Part shown: in pieces, positions 38,301-48,697 of the stretch | Numbering within the stretch: position 1 is the stretch's first letter | Layout of the letters: every line of letters begins with the position of its first letter | NCBI GenBank assembly: GCA_037447655.1 | Contig: JBBHKE010000927.1 | Coordinates: 473,139 to 537,138 of the forward strand | Source of the DNA: Zygnema cylindricum | Lineage: Eukaryota; Streptophyta; Zygnematophyceae; Zygnematales; Zygnemataceae | Length of the DNA: 64,000 bases | Reading direction: 5' to 3' | The notes under the pieces: generated by a model | The model's input: the letters and a program-made list of their open reading frames with translations, nothing else | Databases searched by the model: none | Told to the model about the DNA's origin: nothing | Translations under genes and position numbers: made by a program

Positions 38301-41300
38301 ACAAAGGTGACGGGAGAGAACGAGGACGAGTCCTATGAGGAGGATGAGAAGCTTTTTCTTGACGAGAGTTTGGAGGAGAAGGAGATTCCTCGGAGACAGA
38401 AGTGTGCCCTTGGAGCAATTTGGGAAGCTCCACAGGAAGGATGGATCATCGACTCAAGTTCATCCATGCATATGTGTCGTGACAAGGATCTCTTCAATAA
38501 GCTAAGGAAAATCCCTACTGTAGAAATAATGTATAGGGAAAGGAGAGTGGATGCTACACATCTAGTGGGATCAGTAGACGTGAAAGTTTTAATGGAAGGT
38601 AAGACTTCTGTTCTCACTTTCTCAAATGTGCTCTATATTCTTCAGTTGAGTAAAAATCTTGTCTGTACATTTGTGTTAGATGACAAAGAGTTTGATATCT
38701 TCACTAGAAAGGGAGTCTTTACAACTAAGTATGGGGATGAAGTTTACTTCACTGTAGATAACGGTAGCCAAAGAATATTTAGGCTTAATCTGAGTAATGA
38801 AAAGAAGAATGCTTCCTATGTTGGTGTACCAAAATTGATGATTTGGCATAAGCGGTTGGGACATGTGCATTTTGATAGGTTGAGGGAAATGAAGAAGCTT
38901 GGTGTAGTAGAAGGCATTCAGTTTGGTGATAATGAAATGGTGGATGATTGTAGTGGGTGTGCCCAAGGTAAGGCTCACAGACTTCCTTTTCCTAAAGCCG
39001 CCACATATAGAGGAGAAAAGGTACTAGATTTGATCCACATAGAAAACTGGGGACCAGCAAGGGTACCCTCAGTTGGAGGGAAGAGATATGTGTTGACAAT
39101 TATTGATGACTGGTCTAGGTACTCTAGAGTTTACTTCCTAAAAACAAAGTTTGTAACACCAACTTACTTCAAATTGTATAAAGCATGGAGTGAGAAGTTG
39201 CATGGAACCCCCATTAAAAGAATAAGGAGTGATAATGGGAGAGAATAAACCTCTAACCAGTTTGAGGAATACTTAAGAGATGAGAGAGTTCAACACTAGA
39301 AAATTGTACCACAAAATCCGTAACAAAATGAGGTAGCACAGAGGTTAAACCGAACACTAGGAGATAGTGTGTGTAGTATGTTGGCTTACAAGAAAATAGG
39401 AAAGAGATTTTGGGCAGAAGCCATGAACTGTGCCAACTACATTAAAAATAAAGTCCTTACCTCTGCAGTCAAAGGTATGACACCTTATGAAAGATGGGTT
39501 GGAAGGAAACCGGATATTTCTCACCTTAAAGTATGTGGTAGCCAAGTTTACAGTCTAGCGGATAAGAGAAACTGGAAACTTGATGCTAAGGGAAAACCTG
39601 ATTTTTTGTGGGATATGATGAGGACGTTAAGGGATATAGAGTCTATGATTTAGCAAAGGAAGATATCATTATGGTTTAACACCTAGTTGTCATAGATGAA
39701 GGAAAGTTAATTGACCCCTTCAAATATTCTAAGAAGATAAGAATAAGGTTTGAGTTTGAAAGTGAGGAGAACTGGTAATTCCTGAAAAGGACATGAGTAA
39801 GACCGTGATTGTAGATTCAGGGGAGATCCAAGATACATGAGAGCTACCAGATTCCCCACATATCCCCATGGACTTCGAGGAGATAGTAGAGGAGGAACCA
39901 GAACCATCTTCCATGGATAGGGGAGGGAATGAGACAATAAGGAGAAACCCAAGACTTCCCTTTATTCCAGCTTCGGAGTTTGAAGGGGGGAGAATGAGAA
40001 GCAAAAGGATACAAGAGAAACAGGCTGCTCATAAGGTAACAAAACTCTCTCATCCTGATGAGCCTCAGTTAGACTTAGAGGCAGTGAACAGCCCATAAAA
40101 GGACAGATGGATCAGGGCCATAAATGATGAGATGACTTCCATCATGGAAGCAAATACTTGGGAACTAGCCAATTGCCAACAAGTCAGAAAACGTATTGGC
40201 TGTAAATGGGTATTTAAACTAAAACTAAACCCAAATAATACCATTGAAAGATATAAGGCTCGCTGGGTAGCAAATGGGTTCACTCAAAAAGAGGGGATTT
40301 ACTATGAGGAGACATTTGCCCCAGTTGTTCGTTTCCCATCAGTAAGGATTCTCCTCGGTCTACCAGCAGCGGAAGCCATGGAAATCCATCAGATGGATAT
40401 TAATACCTCCTTCCTCAATGGTCAGTTATAGGAAAAAATCTTCATGCAGTTATAGGAAAAAATCTTCATGCGGCAACCAGAAAGGGTTTGTGGAGGTTGG
40501 GGAAGAGAGCAAAGTCTTTAGACTCATAAACTCCTTATATGGACTTAAGCAGGCTCCCCGACAGTGGAATAAGAAACTAGATGAGTTTCTCACTGGTCAG
40601 AGATATTTTCGGATCAACTCTGACCATTCTATCTATATGTTTGAAGATGAGGATAGTATGATCTTTATTGCAATTTATGTTCATGATTTGCTAGTATTAA
40701 GTAAGTCTTTGGAAAAGATCAATAAGTTAAAGAAAGATCTCATAAGCATATTTGACATGAAAGATTTAGGGGAGGCAAGATATATTTTGGGAATCCAAAT
40801 GGAAAGAGATAGGGGGAAAAAGATCATTAGACTCACTCAAAAAGAAGCAATAAGAAATATGCTTGAGAAATTCTTGATGCAGAAAGCAAACAGTTGTACC
40901 ACTCCCATGGACTTGAAGAAACTAAGTGTTGGGAGTGTAGAAGGAGGAGTTATAATCTTAGATGATCAGATGAGGCCAGAGGAGAGAGAGTTTATGAAGT
41001 CTTTTCCTTACAGACAGGTTGTAGGAAGTTTGATCTACTTTATGAACTGTACAAGACCGGACATAGCGTCAGCAGTATGAGTCTTCAATAAGAGTCTTAA
41101 CGATTCTAGAAAGAGAGACTGGGAGGCAGCCAAGAGAGTCATGAGATATCTGGTATGAACCAGAGAGTTATGGTTACATTTGGGAGGGGAGCACACTGAT
41201 ATCACTACTTGGAGTGATGCCGGTTATGGGGATGCACCCATGAGAAGATGCACTTCTAGATATGTGTTGTATGTGAGGGAAGGTGCTTGTTGTTGGAGCA

Positions 41301-41640
41301 GTAAGCAACAAAAGGTGGTTGCTCAGTCTACTATGGAAGCGTAGTATATGGCCTCTTGTTCAGCTGTGAAAGAGTTGATGTGGGTGAAATCGTTGTTGCA
41401 AGAATTGGGGTATATGAAGAAGGGAGTGCATGAAGGCTTTTGTGATAATTAAGCTGCAATTGCAATTGCAACCAATCTAAAACATTATTTCAAAGCTACA
41501 CATAGGAACATAAGATTGAGCTTCGTAAGAGAAAAAATTGAAAACAAAATTTTTAATCTTGTGTATACACCTGATGAAGAAATGGTGGCTGACATGATGA
41601 CCAAACCTGTAACCTCTCCCAAATTAAAGCATTGTAGGGA
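38300..41640 (+). pseudogene. copia pol (protease, integrase, RT, RNase H), disrupted
   Basis: Remnants in order: protease-like WIIDSSSSMHMC, in which the usual glycine after Asp-Ser is lost; GAG-pre-integrase (WHKRLGHVHFDRL ... CSGCAQGKAHRLPFP); integrase (WGPARVPSVGGKRYVL, IIDDWSR, RIRSDNGRE), with the first catalytic Asp replaced by Glu in HIENWGP; RT (KRIGCKWVFKLKLN, YKARWVANGFTQKEG, DINTSFLNG, LYGLKQAPRQW, and YVHDLL in place of YVDDLL); RNase H (GYGDAP, CCWSSKQQKVVAQST). Stops interrupt it at 39,246, near 39,297 and 39,321, at 40,429 and in RNase H. A 24-bp tandem duplication at about 40,424-40,471 copies a pre-existing stop. Non-functional. Confidence 0.92.
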
Positions 41641-41690
41641 TATATGCGTTTCGAAAAAAAAATTAAAACTAGACTAGAAAAAAAAAGGAG

Positions 41691-42709
41691 TGTTGAAAAT
41701 AACTAAAGGTTTTAATTGTATTTTCTAGGTCTAAATAGATAGAAAAGAATGACAAAGCGCAAGCAGTTTGCCTCCACCTTCTCTCTCCATCCTCCATATT
41801 TGTTGTAGTCACTAAAGGAGAGAGAGACAACAGTGGAGCCATGGCTGCCTTAGCTCCACCAATGCATGACTGGAGAGTGACCTAAGTCACTCTCAACAAA
41901 ATGGCATGTGCGGTAGGACTCAAACCTCCGACCGGTAGAGCATGGCGTAGCCCTTCGCTCTAACCAGTCTATCGTAGTAGTTCGCTAGGGTATATAGGGT
42001 TTCACATATACATAAACAATGTTATTGTTGTATTTCCGATTAACGGAAATGTAAACATAGATACATAGAACAGTTAAATGTAGTGCGGATAGGATTGCGC
42101 ACAAAACAAATTAGTAAGATGTTTTTTTTTTTAATGGTTGAGATGATATACTAAAATCTATCCGACGACGCACATCATCGCCAAGATCCCGGAATGGTCA
42201 CTTGGGCATTTTGTGACGTGGCATGACCTGGCCCCACGTGGAGGGATAACATTCGGTCGCGAGAATTCCGGGGAACGTACGGACGACTGAAAAGTGGACA
42301 CGCGTCTGCTTAATGGCCTTATCGTATAGAGGTCGTACAGAAAGTACACCGGCACTAGTACTTTATGGTACAGTACAGTGTTCTGATTGGTTTGTACAGT
42401 CAGTAGATAGAGGTTGTGAGAGGGAACTATGAAAACTAGGACTTAGGAAAAATCAGGTTGATAGTCCTCTCTCTCTTTGAGAGTTTGTATAAATTGGCAT
42501 CTTTGCCACCACTATAACTTATCGCCTGGTTGGGCGTTTTTAGAGATTTTTTTTCCCACGGACTCAAGGGAGTTCAAACTGCATAGGGGTGCAGTCAAAT
42601 TGTCTGCTTGTCTGCTTTGGTAGCAGTGGTTGCCATTAAAAGTGGGTTAGTTGATAACTATCTAGAGGCTTCCTAAAATTTGTAGTCCAATGGAGGACAC
42701 AAAATTGCA
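41691..42709 (+). repeat. 3' LTR of the copia element
   Basis: Same length as the 5' LTR, preceded by a purine tract (agaaaaaaaaaggag, 41,676-41,690) that serves as polypurine tract. It contains the antisense tRNA-like module at about 41,912-41,975 with a slightly decayed B-box (ggactcaaacc on the plus strand). Confidence 0.92.
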
Positions 42710-43085
42710 AAACATTGTGGTGTACTTCTATTATTAACGCTAATTTAAAAAAAAACCCTAAAAGGCGTAAAGGAAAAAATAAAATTATGGATTGTATTTC
42801 AGGTTTTTTTTTTTAAAGGGCACCGAATTAGCGTTATTTACTCTAATAGCGATTGGTGGTGTACTGTAGTTATTAGACATTCCACATTGTGTTATATTAC
42901 TGCTATTGCCTGTATTCAATGGTCAAAGTTTAAAGATGTGGGAAGAAGTTCGCTCAACTTTTCACCATATTTATTCTTACATCTTTTACGTCTTTCAAGT
43001 GTCGACGCCACTCACTTTCGCTTCTCGACGTTGTAGATCTAACACTTTTTCTCTACTCTTGTACAAAGCAACGAGCAGTTTTTGT

Positions 43086-43241
43086 TAGTGTTGCGTATCC
43101 GTAGGGTTTTGCCAATAATCAATATGTACTTTTTTTTCGCTTTCCGATAATCTAAATTATCGAGACCCTTGACTGTTTGATAACCGATAACAATCGGTAT
43201 CGATGTTATCGCGATAAAAAGATTGTTGATACACAAAATAG
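43086..43241. mobile_element. hAT-like MITE, family T (short copy)
   Basis: The left end tagtgttgcgtatccgtag and an inner right end gttgatacacaaaata resemble family T termini (TAGTGTTGTGTATCGGTA). The 8-bp flanks are gtttttgt and gtttttgc. The body is reduced to about 156 bp. Confidence 0.6.
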
Positions 43242-43410
43242 GTTTTTGCGCACACAAAAATATTTTGTATGCCACACTTTTTAAAAATACAAGGCGATTT
43301 AGAGAGTTTACACTAAATTCACCATACACTAATTCGGCGCCCCTGTTCTCACATGTTGAAGCGCCGAATGTGTGAACACAAACTATCGCGACAGTATGCA
43401 TCCAAATTAG

Positions 43411-44184
43411 TAGTGTTGTGTATCGGTAAGGATTTACCGATAACCGATATGGACCTTCTTTCGGGTTCTCGATAATCAATATATTGGCACAATATATCGA
43501 CATCGGTCTTATCGCCGATAAGTAGCCAATAATATCGGGTACTTATCGGCAATAATGCCGATAACGATAACTATCGACGATAACTATACGGACCGTACAT
43601 ATAAATGTACGGCCTGTACACGCAATTGTACGTCGTATTCCCCGTACGCGCAGCGAACCCCCTTACTCCCGATTCCGATAAAAAATCGCGATTATTCCTA
43701 ATTTAAGGGAGTTTTCAAAATTCCTGCTGCCAAAATTTTCAAAATATGGCGTCTGGAAATGGCGGCAGTCTGACAGGTGTGTTCGTCTGATTCTTTCAGT
43801 TTGTTCGTCTTTTTTTGGAAAAAGTTTGATTTATAAATTTTACTATGTATTTTATTTTTTTCGTTTCGATAGTATAGTTTTATAACAATAAAGTATTCAC
43901 TTATATTGTATACGTTTATGTGCAGCGCTGTCCGTAAAAATTTTCAGTTAAATAGATACTCGGAACAGATTCTTATACGTGGCATTCCACGGTATATAAT
44001 GAAAATAATATAATACAGTATGTTATATAGTACTATTATACGCATACTATATTTTTAAAATATTATTGCCGATATGGAATTTGTTGGTCCCCTACCGATA
44101 TATCGGAACCTCTAACCGTTCGATAACCGATAACTATCGGTATTGGTGTTATCACGATAAGTTTTTTATCGATACACAACACTA
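43411..44184. mobile_element. hAT-like MITE, family T (774 bp)
   Basis: Terminal inverted repeats are TAGTGTTGTGTATCGGTAA and TTATCGATACACAACACTA. A perfect 8-bp duplication CAAATTAG flanks it (43,403-43,410 and 44,185-44,192). The interior has repeated gccgataa / ccgatat inverted words and no transposase. Confidence 0.92.
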
Positions 44185-44192
44185 CAAATTAG

Positions 44193-44796
44193 AAATGTTG
44201 TGTATCAGTATGGTTTTGTCGATAATCGATATGATTTATTTTTTGGCTTACCAATAATGGACATATTGGCACATTATATTGAATTCGATGTTATCGCCGA
44301 TAAAAAACCGATAATCAAATAATATCGGTTTTTTTATTGAAATAGCTCCGATTTCGGTAACTATCGGCAACAACTGTATGGGCCGTATGTTTATACGCAT
44401 TATTCCACGGACGCGTCGCCTACCTACCCCCCCCCCCCCCCCTCATTTTGGAAAGAAATCACGATATTTTATTTGATTTTTTTTTTGGCTTTATTCGGTT
44501 CCACGCCCCCATACCTTTCCAAAATGTCGTGCTTACAAAATTCCCACAAAATAGTGGTAGTAAACGGCGACAACTTGACAATTTTGTTCATTTAGTTTTC
44601 AAAAAAGTTACAATCAATAGTGTAACACAATATATTATAAAATTATATTATACAGCATACCAACATTTGTATACGTATCGCCGATAAAGATTTTGTTGGT
44701 CTCAAAGAAATATATCGGAACTCTTGACTGTTCGACAACCGATAACTATGGGTATCGGTGTTATTGCGATAAATTTCTTGCCGATACATAACACTA
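44193..44796. mobile_element. hAT-like MITE, family T (604 bp), abutting the previous one
   Basis: Starts aaatgttgtgtatcagta immediately after the CAAATTAG of the preceding copy and ends gatacataacacta. It is followed by CAAGTTAG (44,797-44,804), one base different from the same 8-mer. The neighbours are therefore joined through a shared target-site sequence. Confidence 0.85.
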
Positions 44797-44804
44797 CAAG
44801 TTAG

Positions 44805-44893
44805 TAATGTTGTGTTTCAGTAGGATTTTGCCGATAATCGATATGTCAATTTTTATGGCTTACTGAAAATTGATATATTGGCACGTGTATAAG
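44805..44893. mobile_element. Truncated family T MITE
   Basis: Starts taatgttgtgtttcagtagg after CAAGTTAG and follows the family through tggcttactgaaaattgatatattggcac, then breaks into unrelated sequence. It is the third unit in the head-to-tail chain. Confidence 0.7.
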
Positions 44894-45505
44894 CTTCCAC
44901 ACGAGGAGGCTAGTACAAAACCCATAGTGGAAACATAAAAATAAATATAAATCCACGAATCACAAAAATAAAGTGGCTCGCTCGATTATCCCAAGTGGCG
45001 TGATCCCAATCTGTTAAGGTTGTGAACAAATTTGATTTGTTATAGATATTATTGAATAAGGGGGACTCGTTCTATAATAATCGTCTTGTGAGTTATAATG
45101 AGCTGAAATGATAGTGGGGTATGTTTTGACGTGTCTTACGAAAATAACACTTGCTGCATGATGTTCACATTAAAATAGTAAAGAGACCTGATATGTCCGT
45201 GTAATATACTAATGGTTCACATCAAAATGAGAACGAAAATAAGAGTTGGTCAAAAGTTGATGGTTAGAAGCAAGCACGAGGAACAGAGAGGTATTCAAAA
45301 AATAAAAAGTGAGATTTTTTGGGTAAAAGAATTGGTGTAGCGGAGGAATCAAAAACAGATGGATTAGTGGGGGGATTTAATGGATTAACAATGGTGCTTG
45401 GTGACAGAGAGTGTTAGCGGTAAGATTTTTTGAGATTTCTCCCTTCGATATTGGGGACAGTACCAAAGCACAATTTCTCACGTTTTGCACTAAAGACGCG
45501 GTCAT
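44894..45505. other. Unassigned AT-rich sequence
   Basis: No convincing gene, RNA or repeat was recognised. This is the left flank of the gag-only element; the target-site AGGTG is at its end (45,506-45,510). Confidence 0.5.
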
Positions 45506-45510
45506 AGGTG

Positions 45511-46689
45511 TGAAACTCTGAGACCTCCATTGGCCCTCAGAGTATGCAGATCCAAAAGAAGCTAATCTAGATAGTGCCGACTCCAAGTTGATATAAACCC
45601 AAATGACTGACCCCTTGACAGTCAAAAACCCCAATATAGATTCACCCCTGTGAAATAACACTTTCTGTGTGCTCAGTTCCACCACAGAATGCAAAGTTAG
45701 AATATGAGATTTGGACACATTCACCCACTTTGAATTTCCGTTAGAAATACAGCCACCCTGGAAGACAAAAACTCTGACCGACTACACCTCTGTGTAGCCT
45801 GGACTCCCCTGAGTCCGCAGCAAAAAGAATCACTGAAAATGGTCAAGTAAATTGATATTTATGGCTGGCCAATGTTTGCCATTTATACAAGGTGCTCTCT
45901 AAAGAGGCAGCTACTTACCCAAAATTTTCTAAGTCCTATCCCCCCTCTAAAACTCTACCTACTGAAGTACGGCACCAATTAAAATACTGTGTCGTACATA
46001 AAAGTACAGGTGCCGGTGTACTTTATGTAGGGCCATCGTACGACATGGCCAAAATGTCGACACATGTCATATCGGGATTCGTTTCCGTAATATCCGGAGT
46101 TGCCGCAATCCAATGTGGTTTTGCCACGTGTCATTCGATGTGGCGGTGATCGCAAACCGCCAAAATCCTATTCCGCGATCTCGGCATCCTTCGCGGCCGT
46201 CCGATCAAATCCAGATTTCAATCGTAGCCGTCTTAAATAATTGCGCGGTATTTTTTTTGATGTCTAACAAAATGCGCAGTATTTATTTCGTAACCGTATC
46301 GTACTTCGTACTTTATATAACTGTATCTATGCACTACGTATACATTTCTAGTTAAATGATAAAGTCTACGTGAAACTAAGTAAATAATTATCAAACCTAA
46401 TATGTCTTAGTACTAGCGCTAGACTAAACGGTTAAAGCTACCGGTTATTACCGATTGTCAGACGACAAGTACCAGGATCAATTCCTGGATCCGTCAACTA
46501 ACTTTTGGTAAGAGTACCTAGCTTACCCCTTGTCCACTCTAGAGAGCTTAGGCAGCCATGGCTCTAGCTCCCTATCCAGCCTTCAGTGACTACAACAAGT
46601 GTGGGGGCTTGGAAAGGGGAGTTAGAGGCAGATTGCCTCTGCCTTTTTCTATCCTATTTACAGAGCTAGAAAATACACAAATATCAACA
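45511..46689 (-). repeat. 3' LTR of the gag-only element
   Basis: Minus-strand start TGTTGATATTTG, end CTCAGAGTTTCA. The plus strand carries the tRNA-like module (A-box-like near 46,425-46,445; B-box GGATCAATTCC at 46,475-46,485), antisense to the element. The polypurine tract (AAGGGGAG on the minus strand) lies just inside, near 46,690-46,700. Confidence 0.92.
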
Positions 46690-47238
46690 CTCCCCTTATT
46701 TTCTAGTCTATTTTCGTTTCAAATCCCACAAAAAAACCAAAATACTCCCACCTGTTTTTTTTTTTTTTTTTCTCTTTTCTTTTTTTTTTCCTTTTCCTTT
46801 TATAAACCTTTATTACAATACCCTCACATTTTAAATGGTCCATTAGATGAGCTGAAATAAACATTCGATCTTGTTGATCATATATTTTTTTAAGCATCCA
46901 AATTTTCATAACCCCGAGCAAAGATTTTATCCACCTCATCACATTTTCATCCACACACAACCCGATTTCTCTCTTGCAATCTAATCAGCCAGCCCCATCT
47001 CCAATCTGCAACATATACCCGGATGATAACCCTTTTACATGCACATTTTCACAAGCGACATCACACCAAGTAGTGATGTCAAATCCATCCACCTCCAAAT
47101 ATTCCCAAAAACCACAAGTCCCCACTAAGTTCCTCATAAGATTTACATCTTCCGTACTCATATTTTTATCCATGATAACTACCCCATTTTCTGAACTTCC
47201 CTCACTCTCTCCCATGGAATTCTTTCCACTATCACTTT

Positions 47239-47745
47239 CTATTTTAATTCCCAATAAATATTTCTTCTCCCCGAACCTTTAATCAAATATTTCTCTTCTC
47301 CCCTATCCTTTAAAACCTCTTCGAGTTTCACTTCTCCCCTTTCCTCGGAATCCGTTGAAGTCTCCCTTTCCGACCAGTTTTCTGTTTCCCTATTGTCTAT
47401 AAAATTATCCTCATTAATTTTATCTTTCCCGTTTTCACTTATGGATCCTAGATCTGACTTTCTCATTTCTAAATCATACACTCTACACTCCTCGACATCC
47501 TCAAGTACCTCTTCTCTCTTTACTTCCCTTATACCTTTAAAAGCACACTGTTGCCTTCGAGCAATTTCTGTGTGCTTTTCTCTCTTCCCCATTCTACCGA
47601 TGTGAAGAAGCTCCAATTTTTCTTCATCCTCTTTCTCCTCTTCCTCTTCGTCCTCCTCATCCACATTCCAACTTCTAAGTTTTTCCAAACAAGGGCATTC
47701 CTCCATATAATGACCCAGTTCCCTACAATAGAAGCAAACCTCTTT
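47239..47745 (-). pseudogene. Frame-shifted gag continuation: CCHC zinc knuckle and acidic tail
   Basis: Just past the A7 tract the shifted frame reads CFYCRELGHYMEEC, a CX2CX4HX4C nucleocapsid knuckle. A 150-residue acidic, Glu-rich tail (DEEDEEEEEKEDEEKLELL) follows, without protease motifs. A one-base slip in the A7 run, as a mutation or as programmed frameshifting, would fuse it to gag. Confidence 0.75.
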
Positions 47746-48697
47746 TTTTCAAAGCTCCCGTGTCTTTTCCTCTCCCTCTTTTTCCACCAAAGTTCCGATA
47801 AGGTTTACCTTTGTCTTTCTTCCTCTCATCACGCTTCCGCTCGTCACCACCGTTCCTCTCATCACGCTTCCGCCAATCTCCACCTGTTGAAAATGCATTG
47901 ACCCTGTCCCTTCCCCTACGAAGCTCCAAAGTGTTTTCCCTTACAAGAATTATACCTATGGTAAAGCTCCAAGTCCATGAGGAGCCATCCATTGCCTGCA
48001 TACGATAAATAATGTTTTCGTACTCACTTGGGAGTTTCATAAGTAGTGTATTAATCTTACTCTCCTCAGATTCTACATATCCCGCATTAGCTAGCTCAAC
48101 ATATAACGCAGCAATATCATTGCAAAACTCTATCATGCTACCGACTGTATAAACGTAGGCATCTATTTCTTGTTTTACTAATTGCTGCCTCTGAATAGTC
48201 TCACTCTTATAAATCTGAATTAGTGCTTCCCATATCTCTGAAAACTTGGTTAGACTTAAAAGAGTGATAGCTATCGACTTAGACACATATCTAAGTATGA
48301 GATGTTTTGCTATAGTGTTTTTGTATTCCAATATTTTTCTCTCATTTTCTTCAGTTTTAATCCCTACATGTGGTACCATAGCTGAGAGCCCAGCTCCCCT
48401 CACCATAGGTGTTCCTTTTTCCTTCTCCCCTATTTCCCCATCCGCGGAAAGATTCTTCCCTTCACCTTCCGCTGCATCTGAAATCCGGTTGATATTCTGG
48501 GCAGCCTCAGATGAATCTCCATAGTAAGCTCCTCCAAAGCCAGGTGGCAGAGCTCTCACTTCTCCCGAAACAATTACCCATAAGTGTTTCTCGAAAAGCA
48601 ATCCCGCCATCGTAAACTCCCAATAAGTGAAGTCTGTTCCATCGAATATAGGCACCCTAGATGGTGGGCCCATAACCTGAAACTCTGAGACCTCCAT
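47723..48697 (-). CDS. Gag protein of the gag-only element
   Basis: 325-codon frame (324 residues), ATG at 48,697-48,695 inside the 5' LTR. Its first residues MEVSEFQVMGPPSRVPIFDG are therefore encoded by LTR and primer-binding site. It has the features of copia gag: a conserved W-rich N-terminal region (FTYWEFTMAGLL), IAKHLILRYVS, IYKSETIQRQQLVKQ, IEFCNDIAALY, LMKLPSEYENI, then a basic Arg/Lys/Gly-rich tail. The frame ends at an A7 run (47,743-47,749) just before the zinc knuckle, which continues in another frame. Compared with the disrupted copy at 37,274 this gag is intact up to that point. Confidence 0.88.
   Translation of the reverse strand: MEVSEFQVMGPPSRVPIFDGTDFTYWEFTMAGLLFEKHLWVIVSGEVRALPPGFGGAYYGDSSEAAQNINRISDAAEGEGKNLSADGEIGEKEKGTPMVRGAGLSAMVPHVGIKTEENERKILEYKNTIAKHLILRYVSKSIAITLLSLTKFSEIWEALIQIYKSETIQRQQLVKQEIDAYVYTVGSMIEFCNDIAALYVELANAGYVESEESKINTLLMKLPSEYENIIYRMQAMDGSSWTWSFTIGIILVRENTLELRRGRDRVNAFSTGGDWRKRDERNGGDERKRDERKKDKGKPYRNFGGKRGRGKDTGALKKRGLLLL
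48663..48677 (-). promoter_or_regulatory. Primer-binding site: half-tRNA initiator-Met type
   Basis: The plus strand reads ggtgggcccataacc, which equals the anticodon-arm sequence of plant initiator tRNA-Met. It directly abuts the LTR end at 48,678. Drosophila copia uses the same internal (half-tRNA) priming position. The site lies inside the gag reading frame. Confidence 0.85.

Larger units (their letters stand above)
36275..42709 (+). mobile_element. Ty1/copia LTR retrotransposon, decayed (6.4 kb)
   Basis: Two LTRs of exactly 1,019 bp (36,275-37,293 and 41,691-42,709) flank gag and pol remnants in the order gag, zinc knuckle, protease, integrase, reverse transcriptase, RNase H. That order identifies the copia superfamily. 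Both LTRs start TGTTGA and end ATTGCA. They differ at a modest number of sites, so the insertion is not recent. The flanking 5-mers atgca and aaaca do not give a clean target duplication. Pol is inactivated by many stops. Confidence 0.93.
35937..42861. mobile_element. Family M MITE split by a copia element
   Basis: TA|CACCGCCAATTGCTATTTG at the left (35,937) pairs with CTCTAATAGCGATTGGTGGTG|TA at the right (42,861). The MITE sequence is 35,937-36,274 plus 42,710-42,861; the 6,435-bp LTR retrotransposon lies between. Short MITE-like arms on each side support the pairing. Confidence 0.7.

Noticed and set aside
44426-44443. C homopolymers (also about 8,372 and 50,070) as functional elements
   Set aside because: Isolated homopolymer runs in AT-rich non-coding DNA with no supporting context.
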